Positions 37,538 to 46,432 of a stretch of 64,000 bases of DNA are shown in pieces. The stretch's first letter is position 1, and each line of letters starts with the position of its first letter. The stretch covers positions 230,044 through 294,043 of the forward strand of contig JAOAPY010000013.1 of NCBI GenBank assembly GCA_025463135.1. Reading direction: 5' to 3'. Position numbers and translations under genes: made by a program. The notes beneath the pieces were generated by a model. The model was not told the origin of the DNA. It made no database searches and saw only the letters and a program-made list of their open reading frames with translations. This stretch comes from Acidobacteriota bacterium. Its GTDB lineage: Bacteria > Acidobacteriota > Blastocatellia > Pyrinomonadales > Pyrinomonadaceae.

Positions 37538-39433
37538 TTACTCTTTAGTGGAGCGTAGAAGTCGAGCGACAGTTTCCGCGACTGCCGAGATGTCTTCTGG
37601 TTTGCGCAGAGACGCATCCGCGCCAGCCATATGTGCCGCCGTTTCATCGAGCGTGGCTGATAAGATGATGATCGGTATCGCGCGGCGATGGGCTAACCGG
37701 CGCGCTTGCTGGACAAGTTGCACTCCGTTCGTGCCGGGTAGATCGTAATCAAGGAGCAGAAGATCATAATGCGTGTGGCTGTTAATTTTTGCCATCGCCG
37801 CAGTGCCTTCCGCGCACATTTCAACGTCCCAGCCCTCCAGCGAAAGCGTTTCCTTCATCATACCGGCGACCCCAGGGTCATCCTCGACATGCAGGATCTT
37901 TACCGTCCGCGCTTTTCTGCTTCGCCTCTTCCGTGATCTACCGACATCACGATGGCGGATAACGCTCTTGCGCGATCGCTTCGGCAGTCTCTCACTTAGA
38001 AGGTGCTTGTGGCGTGTCTCTAGCATACATAAGAGGTTTTGGTGACCTGGCAGACCGAGCAGTTGCGCCGCTCGCGTGACCTTGCCGCCGGAATCCCGAA
38101 GCGCCAACCGTATAAAATGCGCCTCATAACGCTGGATCTCGTCATTAAAAGAAAAGTTGGTCCAATCAATCGATCCGGGGAATCGGGCAGACGCATGAAT
38201 AAGCGAAAGGACGCGCCGCGTGCAGTTGGTCACCCGCTTGAGGGTAGACACATCCTGAGTGTTCTGGAGCAACTCCCAGGCGCGATCCACCGCCGCCTTG
38301 AGGTCACTATGAGAGAGAGCATTGAATAACTCCTCGACCATGACGAGCGCGGCTTGGCCGGCGTGTTCAGGGTCCCCTGCCTGATCGGCAACTTCGACGG
38401 CCCGTTGCAGAGTTACTCGCGATCGATCCAAATCATGCAGTCGAGCAAGCGCGATCCCATGCGTGCTCAGGGCCTCGGCAAACAGCGACTGCTCGCCGCC
38501 CTTCTCAAGCATCCGCGCGGCCCCGCTAACTAGCTTCTCAGCGTCAACGATTCGGCCCTCTGCAAGCATCACTCGGGCGCGTGTCTCATCCACTTGTGCG
38601 AGGTGAACTTTGTCTTTGAGAGTGGTGAAGAGCGCTTGAGCACGATCAAGATGCTCATGCGCTTCGGCTAACTTGCCGATTGTGCAGAACAAAAACCCCA
38701 AGTTGTTTTCAACGCAGGCTTCATGTCGTGAGTGTCCGCCCTGCTCGAAATGAAAGCTTGCAGCAGCGAACTCAATTAGAGCTCGATCAATGTAGTCATG
38801 GCGTTGCTCTGCCTCGCCGAGCTTTTTCAGCAACGTTCCAAAGCCATGATGAAATTTTCCCCTTAGGAGATCACTGCTCTTCCCCATCAAGGGTGCAGCC
38901 TCCGTAAAGATTCGGAAAGCATCGTGAAATCGTTGCGCTGATCCTTCGACAATGCCACTACGCAACAAGGCGACAGCTTTAGTTTCGCTTTCGGAATAAG
39001 CCAGTCGCGCTAATGCCTCGTGCAGTACCACGCGTGCTTCGTCAAGGGAGCCTTCGCGCCAGTAACAGTACGCGAGATCAGTCTGCGCACCTGAGAGCTT
39101 CTCTATATTCGCTAACGCTGAAAAGATAACGATGCTCTCGGTAATTAGATCTTTTGCGGCTTCCTGCGAACCCTCGATTTGCCTGGTGCTGCCAATCCAT
39201 CCCGTGAGCGCACCAGCACGTACTAACACCTCGGCTGCGGTCTCCTGATCGAGGCCTTGGATCTCCGGGCGTTCACCCACTCCCTTCCATAATTCGCCCA
39301 TAGCCTCGCGTGCTGCATCGTAATCCCCAGACTCTTCCAGTTGCTTCGCAAGCTCGCAGCGTAGTTGCGCCCGTTTGTTAGTCGAAAGGCTCTGGTCGGC
39401 GATTTGGTGAAGTAGCTGCCTCGCTAGGTTCAT
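37538..39433 (-). CDS. TPR-HTH-receiver regulatory protein
   Basis: A 631-residue cytoplasmic regulator. Residues ~1-390 are TPR-like helices (DYDAAREAMGELWKG, GKLAEAHEHLDRAQALFTTL). At about 430-490 a Fis-like helix-turn-helix (FIRLALRDSGGKVTRAAQLL, GLPGH) is followed by a basic linker (KRSRKSVIRHRDVGRSRKRR). The C-terminal response-regulator receiver (VKILHVEDDPGVAGMMKETL) has the acceptor Asp in LLLLDYDLPG and the Lys in LRKPEDI. Having the receiver at the C terminus is unusual. No histidine kinase is nearby. A gene for a small secreted peptide starts divergently 172 bp away. Confidence 0.8.
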   Translation of the reverse strand: MNLARQLLHQIADQSLSTNKRAQLRCELAKQLEESGDYDAAREAMGELWKGVGERPEIQGLDQETAAEVLVRAGALTGWIGSTRQIEGSQEAAKDLITESIVIFSALANIEKLSGAQTDLAYCYWREGSLDEARVVLHEALARLAYSESETKAVALLRSGIVEGSAQRFHDAFRIFTEAAPLMGKSSDLLRGKFHHGFGTLLKKLGEAEQRHDYIDRALIEFAAASFHFEQGGHSRHEACVENNLGFLFCTIGKLAEAHEHLDRAQALFTTLKDKVHLAQVDETRARVMLAEGRIVDAEKLVSGAARMLEKGGEQSLFAEALSTHGIALARLHDLDRSRVTLQRAVEVADQAGDPEHAGQAALVMVEELFNALSHSDLKAAVDRAWELLQNTQDVSTLKRVTNCTRRVLSLIHASARFPGSIDWTNFSFNDEIQRYEAHFIRLALRDSGGKVTRAAQLLGLPGHQNLLCMLETRHKHLLSERLPKRSRKSVIRHRDVGRSRKRRSRKARTVKILHVEDDPGVAGMMKETLSLEGWDVEMCAEGTAAMAKINSHTHYDLLLLDYDLPGTNGVQLVQQARRLAHRRAIPIIILSATLDETAAHMAGADASLRKPEDISAVAETVARLLRSTKE

Positions 39434-39605
39434 GTGAGCATTTCCTTTCCTCTTGCAAAAATTCTTGCAACTTGCCGTTAGCGTTGGTATCTACCAAGTA
39501 GGTCGAGTGCTAAGATGCCACCCAAAGCCAATTCGGACGGCCTATGGGCCGCTGTGCTATGAAATCACCAGCGGTCAATAACCCTATCTTTTCAGGAGAA
39601 AACCC

Positions 39606-39827
39606 ATGAAAAACCCACAAAGATTCACAATGGCGGTTGTGCTGGCGCTCATGCTGGCTGCGTCTACCTCTGCCGGCGATATATGGATCGGCAAAGCACC
39701 GCCGCCCCCACCGTCTAGCGATATGCCGATTACCGCATCAGCCGAAACGCAGGGTGCGGCCCCGGCGAGGGATTCAGTTGAGGGCATAGCGCTGAATCTG
39801 CTGCAAAGCATCTTGTCGGTGTTCTAA
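39606..39827 (+). CDS. Small secreted peptide
   Basis: A 73-residue protein: signal peptide (FTMAVVLALMLAASTSAG, cut near Ala23), then a proline-rich stretch (KAPPPPPSSDMP) and a hydrophobic C terminus (EGIALNLLQSILSVF). The ATG at 39606 has CAGGAGAA upstream. It is divergent from the TPR-HTH-receiver gene, a pairing that could mean a regulated signal or surface peptide. No family recognised. Confidence 0.6.
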   Translation: MKNPQRFTMAVVLALMLAASTSAGDIWIGKAPPPPPSSDMPITASAETQGAAPARDSVEGIALNLLQSILSVF

Positions 39828-41227
39828 CAGTTCGCTCAGTTTTGAGTTGCTCCTTTTAGCCGCCCTAGCGTTGAGGCTCTTGGCGGTCTGGTGTTAGTGT
39901 GTTTTGGCGAAGACGCGACCTGAGACTAAACCCGATGTTGGAGAGAATCAATAGATTTTCAAAAAAAGGTTCAAAACTGTCGTGTCATTCTAAAGGGGTT
40001 GTATCGCGATGCAGTCACACTTGCTAAGAAGTTGATCCAACAGGCTTAAAAGCAACCCTGGCAAAGACCTTTACACAACCAGTGGGGCACGTTACTTATA
40101 CAGGAAAACGGAAGACACCTGATAGGGTAGCGGGGATCAAACACCCATCTGGCAATCGGTAACCACCAGTTTCGTTTGCTCATAAATTCGAGCGTCAAAG
40201 AAACCTGCTGCAACGAAGATCCATTGGTGGTGATGAGGGTTGAAGTCTTCTTTAGAATCGAATGGGAAAATACACATGCTAATTCTTCGAGCGACCTCTG
40301 ACAGCGTTGCAATTCTTATTGCAACGCGATTCGACGACAGGGTCCATATGGAAGAACATGTCATCACTCCTGATTCGCCGCCGTGCTCAGAAGGCAGATC
40401 TGGCTATTTTCAAGACTTTCCAGAAGCGAAACTTGCGCAGCCAAAGCGGTCTGGAACTGATCCCTAGCGGAAAGTAATGGACCTGGTAAACGCAACAATG
40501 AGGGTACCCACACCATGGGGATCGCACGCTCGGATAATTCTGTTGTCGGTAATGAAATTTGCGAATCGCCGTAGCTTGGACCGCCTGCTCAACTTGAGCA
40601 ACCTCATCGTCTGTCTGAGCTTGCTCGGACCATTCTTGAGGATCAAGTCGTGGAACGTTTCTCCCTAGCGCAGCATCTAAGTTGCGAGCAGATGCAAGAT
40701 AGATTCTTCGTTCGGGCTCCCCTCGCAACGTAGCAATTTTTCTTGCAATGCGATTCGAGCGAAACGGCAAAGGAAGAGATCATTTCTCATGGTTTGGATC
40801 TTCATAAATAGTTTGGGCGGCTCAAAGAAGAACGGCACCAACTGAAAAGCGAAGCGTTAGATAATTGTCTTTGAATTTGTCGTTCTCGTTTCGAAGCTAG
40901 GACTCGCAAGTCTCTCCTCGTCCCCGCAGAGGCCCAGAACCTCTGACCCGCTAGTAAACCTGGTACTACTCCCCTGACCAGTTAATCTAAGGCGTTGCTC
41001 GGTTAGGCTGTTATGGATGACCTTCTGCTGCCGTCTCTTCACGCGACCAATGAAGCGGAAGCGCAACAGCGCCTCAACGAATTTGGACTGGTCGACGATG
41101 GAGATTTCGCGCACGCTGGAATTTCCGTTCAATTCTCCTGTCTTAATAAGAATAGAGGTACCGTTAAAAATGGGTCTTACGCTTCCGGTTTGCAAAGTTT
41201 GTGCGCGCTTGCGAGTTGAGACGTTAT
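39828..41227. other. 1.4-kb region without a supported gene, with duplicated hairpin motif
   Basis: Only short uninterpretable frames occur. Two related direct segments share attcttcg, then a hairpin with ttgcaat/attgcaa, then gcgattcga. The first is near 40282-40336 and includes perfect arms GCGTTGCAAT/ATTGCAACGC (40304-40313, 40318-40327); the second is near 40693-40756. On the minus strand both encode similar peptides (SSNRVAIRIATL, RSNRIARKIATL), so they may be fragments of a duplicated gene. A 68-codon frame at 41013-41219 is too weak to call. Confidence 0.5.
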
Positions 41228-42529
41228 ATGAATCGGAGACATTCCACTCTTGCCGCAGAAGCACAACAGCACGTCGTTTTGCCACCGGCGCGCAAAGGGG
41301 ACACAGCATCAGGAGTGTCGGAGTGTCTGGCTGCGTCTCGTCAGACCAAAGATTTCTTTGCGGATCAAACGAGCCAGCAAGCGCGAGCGTTGCGAGCAGA
41401 AATCGAACGCGTAGCACGGCGGCCCTTCAACATTCTGATCACGGGAGAAACCGGAACTGGAAAGACATATGCAGCACGGGAGATACACCGGCTGTCGGCG
41501 CGGGCCAACAATCCGTTCATGGAACTCAACTGCGCGAATTTGCCGGAGCACTTAGTTGAAGCGGAACTCTTCGGCCATCGCAAAGGCGCATTCACCGGAG
41601 CCGACCGCGATCACATGGGGCTGTTTGAAGAAGCCGATGGCGGCATTCTGTTCCTTGATGAGATCGGAGACATTGCTCTGATGGTCCAAAACAAACTTCT
41701 ACGAGCGATCGAAGAAAAGCAGATCAAGCGACTCGGCACCAACCGTTACCTGTTGTGTGATGTGCAGATCATCGCGGCGACTTCACGCAACCTTCCGGAG
41801 ATGATTAAGTGTGGTGATTTCCGTGAGGACCTGTACTGTCGATTGGCAGTGCTTACCTTTGAAACCGCACCGCTTAGAGAACGACGCGAAGACATTCCCG
41901 CGATGATTGCTTTTTACCTTCGTGAAGCTGCCAGCGCAGTCACTGACCCAGGCAAACAGTGCGAGCCCCATCGCATTGAGGAAGACGCCGTAGCATTGTT
42001 ATGTGAGTTCGATTATCCGGGCAACATTCGCGCCTTGCGGAATTTAATTTATGAGCTAACAAGTTTCGTTGGCGATCACGAGCCGATTTCGATTGACTTA
42101 GTGCAGTTCGTTCTCACTAGAATGAACTTCCGAGGAGCAACTCATATCGCGGGCCCGAACACCGAGCGGCCCGCAGATTTCCTCCGGCTTGGCAATGAGC
42201 TAACATCAGCGGACAATAGGGCAAAGATGGATGCCGCCGCGCGGTACGCTCTCTTGCAGTCCGTTACCGACGAAGGCGACATTATCTTACCGTTCGAACT
42301 CTGCATATTGCGTCGCGGTGAAACTCTCAAGCAATGGACAGCGCGTGCCAAGCGCTGCAGTATCGAAGCTGCGCGGCAGGCGACAGGTGGAACTATCAAA
42401 AGCACGGCCTCGCGATTGGGGCTCACCCGCAGTAGCCTGAAGGCCTATCTTCATCGAGCCAAGCGAGCGCAGAATCAAACTCTTTTTGACTGGGAACGTG
42501 ATCCGGATAGTGAATCTTCAGATCGATAG
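41228..42529 (+). CDS. Sigma-54-dependent transcriptional activator
   Basis: A 433-residue enhancer-binding protein. The AAA+ domain has Walker A GETGTGKT (about 73-80), the sigma-54 contact motif GAFTGA (about 120-125), Walker B GGILFLDEIGD and the arginine-finger region FREDLYCRL. The C terminus carries a helix-turn-helix (IKSTASRLGLTRSSLKAYLH), followed by a tail with many acidic residues. No classical receiver, GAF or PAS sensor is present; the N terminus is only about 60 residues, so activity may be controlled by abundance. ATG 41228 is preferred to the GTG/ATG earlier. A relic paralogue lies at 48258-51628. Confidence 0.88.
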   Translation: MNRRHSTLAAEAQQHVVLPPARKGDTASGVSECLAASRQTKDFFADQTSQQARALRAEIERVARRPFNILITGETGTGKTYAAREIHRLSARANNPFMELNCANLPEHLVEAELFGHRKGAFTGADRDHMGLFEEADGGILFLDEIGDIALMVQNKLLRAIEEKQIKRLGTNRYLLCDVQIIAATSRNLPEMIKCGDFREDLYCRLAVLTFETAPLRERREDIPAMIAFYLREAASAVTDPGKQCEPHRIEEDAVALLCEFDYPGNIRALRNLIYELTSFVGDHEPISIDLVQFVLTRMNFRGATHIAGPNTERPADFLRLGNELTSADNRAKMDAAARYALLQSVTDEGDIILPFELCILRRGETLKQWTARAKRCSIEAARQATGGTIKSTASRLGLTRSSLKAYLHRAKRAQNQTLFDWERDPDSESSDR

Positions 42530-42922
42530 TTCACAATCAGGATCTAATTTAGAAGGATTGCTGCGCCTTTGGTATTCCCCCGATTTGCTGCTCTGGCTCA
42601 TGGCGCAGCGACAGGGCGTTGGGTACTACCATTACGTCGAGGCCTAACCGAATAATGGCTTGCGAGGTCCGAGAGAATGACTTAATCTCGTCTCTGCCTA
42701 TTTCAGTTGGGTGTCGTTGCTCAAGAAGATGTAGACGTTGCTCCAATTAACGCGCGCCTACTCGGTCCGAATTCTGGAGTACGTCATCCGAATGGCCTCG
42801 GGATCTTCACACAGCAGTCCGACTGTCGCCACTACTATCAAAATACGGGTTTATACCGCAGACCTGCAACATAATACGTTCGGCGGATTCCCGCTTGCGG
42901 CCAAATAGAAAGGAGAAAGTAA
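42530..42922. other. Intergenic region upstream of membrane protein
   Basis: About 390 bases. Near 42885-42898, GG-N10-GC (ggattcccgcttgc, with a perfect TTGC) resembles a -24/-12 sigma-54 element 24 bp before the next start. A 65-codon minus-strand frame (42549-42746) has no recognised similarity and is not called. Confidence 0.4.
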
Positions 42923-43492
42923 ATGTTAAGTCTCAACTCACTAGGAGACATTATTTTTCTGCAGGGGGGCGCGGGATCGCTGCCAATGTTAGTGTTCGTC
43001 GTGATTGTGGCAGCTGCCATCGCTTTGCTCGTGCGCCAGGCGCGACAGAACGCAAGCACTTCGGAAGCGTTCGTAGTTGCCGACCCGTCGATATCGCGTC
43101 AAATCTCCGCATTAATGAAACGATACAAGGACGCGTACATCGTAGCGACAATCACAAATGGTTTTGGAGGCATCATCAAGGGAATCGGCGCAGTTATCGG
43201 TGGCGTGCTTCTCCTCGTCGGCCTTTTGATTGTTGGTAACGGGCGTCCGGGCGATGCAACATTTGCTATGGGTGTCGTCATAGTCGCTGCTGGCGTCGTT
43301 TCTGGCGTCTGGTTTTATATCGCGGGTGTCCTTGTTTCTGCTCAAGCGCAAATCCTGAAGGCGTCGATTGATGGTGCGGTTAATAGTTCACCATTTCTGA
43401 CGAACGAACACAGAGCAACTATCATGTCGCTTTCCGAAGGCGTGAAAGCTTTTTCCCATTTTACGAACCGGCGAACAATTCGTTGCAGGTGA
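42923..43492 (+). CDS. Membrane protein of unknown function
   Basis: A 189-residue protein. The N-terminal helix SLPMLVFVVIVAAAIALLV is followed by a soluble stretch (SISRQISALMKRYKDAYIVA), then paired hydrophobic segments (IIKGIGAVIGGVLLLVGLLI, TFAMGVVIVAAGVVSGVWFY). The ATG has AAAGGAG upstream. No family recognised. It follows the sigma-54 activator gene and a weak -24/-12-like element. Confidence 0.6.
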   Translation: MLSLNSLGDIIFLQGGAGSLPMLVFVVIVAAAIALLVRQARQNASTSEAFVVADPSISRQISALMKRYKDAYIVATITNGFGGIIKGIGAVIGGVLLLVGLLIVGNGRPGDATFAMGVVIVAAGVVSGVWFYIAGVLVSAQAQILKASIDGAVNSSPFLTNEHRATIMSLSEGVKAFSHFTNRRTIRCR

Positions 43493-43613
43493 GCGCGGGA
43501 TAGCGTCTTTCTCAATTAGCTTTGTCCGGTGTTCGTTGCGTATCACCGCCCGCGCCACCTGAACTCAACCGTTAGGCAGCTACAGATCAATAGAGCCACG
43601 TCGAGTTTAAGAA

Positions 43614-44042
43614 ATGGATACACAGAAAATCTTGTTGGATATAGCTCGAAGCTTGGGCGGCATCTCATGGCCCAAAGAAGACAATCTTTTCATTCTTACT
43701 TTCGCTCGTGATAAGGTTGCAATTAACGTTGAGACTGCGCAGTCTGCAGATAGGTTAATGTTCTCCTGTACTTCAATGATAGGCTATATCGCTGGCTCCG
43801 TTGACTATCGGCGCCTCTTGTTATGCAACAAGTCTGAAGATGAGGAACTGGATTTGACTTGGTGCTCTTTCGCTATCAGCGGAGATCCAGAAGGCGACTT
43901 GTTGGTGCTCACTTATACATTTTTGGCGAGTGCTACAGATCTCACCTTAGTGCGGGATAACCTGTCCGCTGTCGTGACGAACATGAAGAAATATGGCCAA
44001 CTAAGTCGGTCTTTACCTGGGATTGTTCCGCTTCTACGTTAA
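43614..44042 (+). CDS. Hypothetical cytoplasmic protein, possibly YbjN/chaperone-like fold
   Basis: A 142-residue soluble protein. Alternating strands (FILTFARDKVAINVETAQ, LTWCSFAISGDPEGDLLVLT) followed by a C-terminal helix (LVRDNLSAVVTNMKKYGQLS) suggest the alpha/beta fold of YbjN or type III chaperone-like proteins. This is pattern-based and weak. No signal peptide. The ribosome site is poor (gtttaagaa). Neighbours are small membrane or secreted proteins of unknown role. Confidence 0.5.
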   Translation: MDTQKILLDIARSLGGISWPKEDNLFILTFARDKVAINVETAQSADRLMFSCTSMIGYIAGSVDYRRLLLCNKSEDEELDLTWCSFAISGDPEGDLLVLTYTFLASATDLTLVRDNLSAVVTNMKKYGQLSRSLPGIVPLLR

Positions 44043-44314
44043 TACCGTAATGCCAATCGCCTCCCAACAGCGCGTCGCTTTGCACGACCTATCTCGACAC
44101 GACCGTGGGCGTAACGCACAAAAGACCTGAACTCCGATTCTCGTGGGTACGGCGTATTCGCGGTCTCTTGGATCTCCTCGGTAAACCAACCGTGCGGGAT
44201 CCCATTCTCAACCGTAAGGGCTACCTGACTTTTGTTTCATCCTGCTTCAATGACAAGGCCTAGTGTGGGCACGGCTGAGCAAATCGTTGGGGCGCTAAGA
44301 GTGAAGAGGAACAG
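44043..44314. other. Intergenic region, nothing recognised
   Basis: About 270 bases between two plus-strand genes. No hairpin, repeat of the local families or coding frame stands out. Confidence 0.5.
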
Positions 44315-44614
44315 ATGGAAGGCTTCATTGTGTTCATGCTAACCGTGGCGGTATTTGCCTTTGTCGTCTGGGTAATATATTCAAGCTCGTTGAAGAAAGA
44401 TAAATCCCCAGCACCGGACGCCGATCGTGACAACAGACCCTTTCGTGGTTCCTATCGTGGAGAACTTGGATCGTCAGGCATGAGCCCGAAAGACGTTGGG
44501 CCACACAGCGTCAACTGCGAATGCAGTAGCTGCTTATATGGCCATGATCCGGATAATGGTCGTTGCCGATGCAGATGGTGTGAAGGATTCAGACGTGGCA
44601 AGCCTCTCCACTAA
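44315..44614 (+). CDS. Membrane-anchored protein with double CxCxxC motif
   Basis: A 99-residue protein. One N-terminal membrane helix (FIVFMLTVAVFAFVVWVIYS) is followed by a charged linker and a cysteine-rich tail: NCECSSCLYGHDPDNGRCRC then RWC. The two C-x-C-x-x-C clusters 12-15 residues apart look like a four-cysteine zinc or metal site. GAAGAGGA precedes the ATG. The next gene, 32 bp on, encodes a DnaJ-type zinc finger protein, so the two may be linked. Confidence 0.55.
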   Translation: MEGFIVFMLTVAVFAFVVWVIYSSSLKKDKSPAPDADRDNRPFRGSYRGELGSSGMSPKDVGPHSVNCECSSCLYGHDPDNGRCRCRWCEGFRRGKPLH

Positions 44615-44646
44615 ATCCACCCTCAAAAAACAGGAAGATTGACAGT

Positions 44647-44829
44647 ATGCCAAAATGTAACAACTGCAATGGGAAGGGCTCGGCGAAATGTCCGAAGTGC
44701 AATGGAACAGGCCAGGTCAGCCATGGATGGATAGCCGGCAAGAAAAGATGCGACAACTGCTATGGCTCAGGAGGAGCAGTAAAGTGCGGAGCCCTGTCAC
44801 GGAAAGGGCTGGCTATAAGAGTCACATAG
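44647..44829 (+). CDS. Small DnaJ-type zinc-finger protein with disrupted fourth motif
   Basis: A 60-residue protein consisting of CxxCxGxG repeats as in the DnaJ/tryptophan RNA-binding zinc-finger fold: CNNCNGKG, CPKCNGTG and CDNCYGSG. The fourth should follow AVKC, but the frame reads CGALSRKG. Deleting one C from the CCC at 44792-44794 restores CGACHGKG and a stop at 44818. The gene thus seems frameshifted by one inserted base, or the base is a sequencing error. J and substrate domains are absent. Confidence 0.65.
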   Translation: MPKCNNCNGKGSAKCPKCNGTGQVSHGWIAGKKRCDNCYGSGGAVKCGALSRKGLAIRVT

Positions 44830-44888
44830 GTCTGGTGCGGCTTACACCGCACCGTACGTCGTTGGATGATTACCTTGAGGATAGTCCC

Positions 44889-45407
44889 ATGAACTCTGAT
44901 CTTCGTATAGCCAGGTGTCTCGCAACGCTATTGCTCTTCGCCTGCATCTGCACGCTTCAATCCGAGCGTGTGACGGCTCAGTCAACTTTGCCGCACTTCA
45001 AGGATTATGCCGTGACCGAAATCTACAAAGGCCCTACAGCTCGGCTGGTGCTTGGACGGGACGATATGACGTTCAAGGCAAGATTGAGATGGGCTGCCAA
45101 GAACGAAAAGCCAAACTTTGCCGGGCATTACATACTCACCAGCTGGGGATGCGGCGCGGAATGTCTTACGGGCGCCATCATTGACGCTAAGACTGGCAAG
45201 GTGTATTGGTGGAACTTTAGCATCTGTTGTTGGGGCACTGAGGTAGACGACAAATTCAATCCGATAGAGTTTCGCCCTGATAGTAAACTGATTGTTTTTT
45301 CAGGTCTTCGAAATGAAAAAGATGGTGACGATGGCGCGCACTATTACTCATTTGAGAACGGTCGCTTCGTTCATCTACGGTCTGACCGGAAGCCTGGACA
45401 ACAATGA
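44889..45407 (+). CDS. Secreted hypothetical protein
   Basis: A 172-residue exported protein. The signal peptide is LRIARCLATLLLFACICTLQ. The mature part has PNFAGHYILTSWGCGAECLT, TGKVYWWN and FRPDSKLIVFSG, a pattern I recognise from uncharacterised small secreted proteins found in many proteobacteria and acidobacteria. Four cysteines (GCGAEC, ICCW) could form disulfides. The ATG at 44889 is chosen from the signal peptide. Function unknown. Confidence 0.7.
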   Translation: MNSDLRIARCLATLLLFACICTLQSERVTAQSTLPHFKDYAVTEIYKGPTARLVLGRDDMTFKARLRWAAKNEKPNFAGHYILTSWGCGAECLTGAIIDAKTGKVYWWNFSICCWGTEVDDKFNPIEFRPDSKLIVFSGLRNEKDGDDGAHYYSFENGRFVHLRSDRKPGQQ

Positions 45408-45534
45408 CCGGCAGGTAATGGGTGCATGCAAGACGCCGTTGGGCGGAACGAGAGAAAGGGTTCTTTCCTATTTGTTATTTGCCGTTGCCGGTTTCCCTCA
45501 AACAGAGTTCTTTCCCACTTAAAGGAGCGTATAC

Positions 45535-46164
45535 ATGGTCTATCATAAAGCCTCTCGATATTTCACACTGCTTGCTTTGATCGTCGTCCTTCTTGGAACG
45601 GATGGGTTAGTGGTGGTTGCGCAGCGGAGGGCGAAGACTGGACCAGCCGTGCCAAGTCCAAAGGCAGTACAAAAACCACCAGGTACAGAAGCAGAGCTGC
45701 AGGACTACGCAAGGAAGTTCATCGATTTGTACTTCACCAAATGTGGCGGAGATTCCTTGTACAGCTATACCTCTGCTTTGGGCCGAAGACACTTGTTGGA
45801 AACCAAAGATCTTCGAATCAAGGTTTCTCCTTTCCATACCGATCCCGACTCATTTGAGGTATCTAAGGCTGACCGTCTTAACGGGATTGAAGGGCAAGGG
45901 ATTCTCTACATAGAGCCAGAAGCTTATCGAACGTACGACTTTTCGAATAACATGTGGAGCGAGTGGAAAGAAGGACGGGTAAGTATCGATCACCCTTCGC
46001 TCGTCGCAATCGTTCACACAATTTATTGGGTAATGGAAAAAAGGAATGGCGTGTGGTCAATTGGTACTTGGCTTCCAAACCGTAACCATCTAACCAACAC
46101 CAAGGTTAAGGTAAAGTGTGACAATATCACAGGCCCTCTTCCCGTCTGGCAAGAGGAGCCCTAG
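45535..46164 (+). CDS. Secreted hypothetical protein
   Basis: A 209-residue exported protein. N-terminal hydrophobic segment YFTLLALIVVLLGTDGLVVV, then a proline/alanine linker (KTGPAVPSPKAVQKPPGTEA). A globular part follows with RKFIDLYFTKCGGDSLYSYT and YWVMEKRNGVWSIGTWLPN, perhaps NTF2-like. The ATG has AAAGGAG. No known family can be named. It is part of a run of small exported proteins in line. Confidence 0.6.
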   Translation: MVYHKASRYFTLLALIVVLLGTDGLVVVAQRRAKTGPAVPSPKAVQKPPGTEAELQDYARKFIDLYFTKCGGDSLYSYTSALGRRHLLETKDLRIKVSPFHTDPDSFEVSKADRLNGIEGQGILYIEPEAYRTYDFSNNMWSEWKEGRVSIDHPSLVAIVHTIYWVMEKRNGVWSIGTWLPNRNHLTNTKVKVKCDNITGPLPVWQEEP

Positions 46165-46249
46165 ATGACGACATTTAGTGGGCTCGTTAACTTGTTTCTT
46201 TGCTTTGAGCGCAGCTCTGAGTGTAGCCGGTCTCTTAGATACCGATGTC

Positions 46250-46432
46250 ATGGCAACTATTGGCAAGGTCTTCATTTCACACGCCAGCACTGACAAGTCG
46301 TTTGTCGACCGACTGGTTGCGTATTTATCTACGCGTTCGATTCCAGTTTGGTACGACAAGCTGAAACTTTGCATCGGTGAAAGCGTTCCTGGCAGGCACC
46401 ACTTTGCCGCATGTTCGCAGGGAACGCTTTAG
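46250..46432 (+). pseudogene. Truncated TIR-domain gene
   Basis: The frame from ATG 46250 reads MATIGKVFISHASTDKSFVD, RLVAYLSTRSIPVWYDKLKL and CIGESVPG, the first third of a TIR domain (box 1 FISHAS, box 2 region). It breaks off at about 46395. The catalytic glutamate region of NAD-cleaving TIRs is missing, so it cannot be active. The remaining codons run into the end of the convergent glycosyltransferase gene. Confidence 0.7.

Noticed and set aside
41013..41219. 68-codon plus-strand frame before the activator
   Set aside because: The first residues (MDDLLLPSLHATNEAEAQQR) look protein-like, but the rest does not and no family could be named; it may be a relic.
40857..41417. 186-codon minus-strand frame opposite the sigma-54 activator start
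   Set aside because: It overlaps the well-supported activator gene antisense and its composition looks random.
42549..42746. 65-codon minus-strand frame
   Set aside because: A faint resemblance to metal P-type ATPase ends was considered, but no diagnostic motif is present.
44240..44315. Sigma-54 promoter before the CxCxxC protein
   Set aside because: GGCACG is present, but the distance to a GC pair is off by one from the best -24 box, so the match is not convincing.
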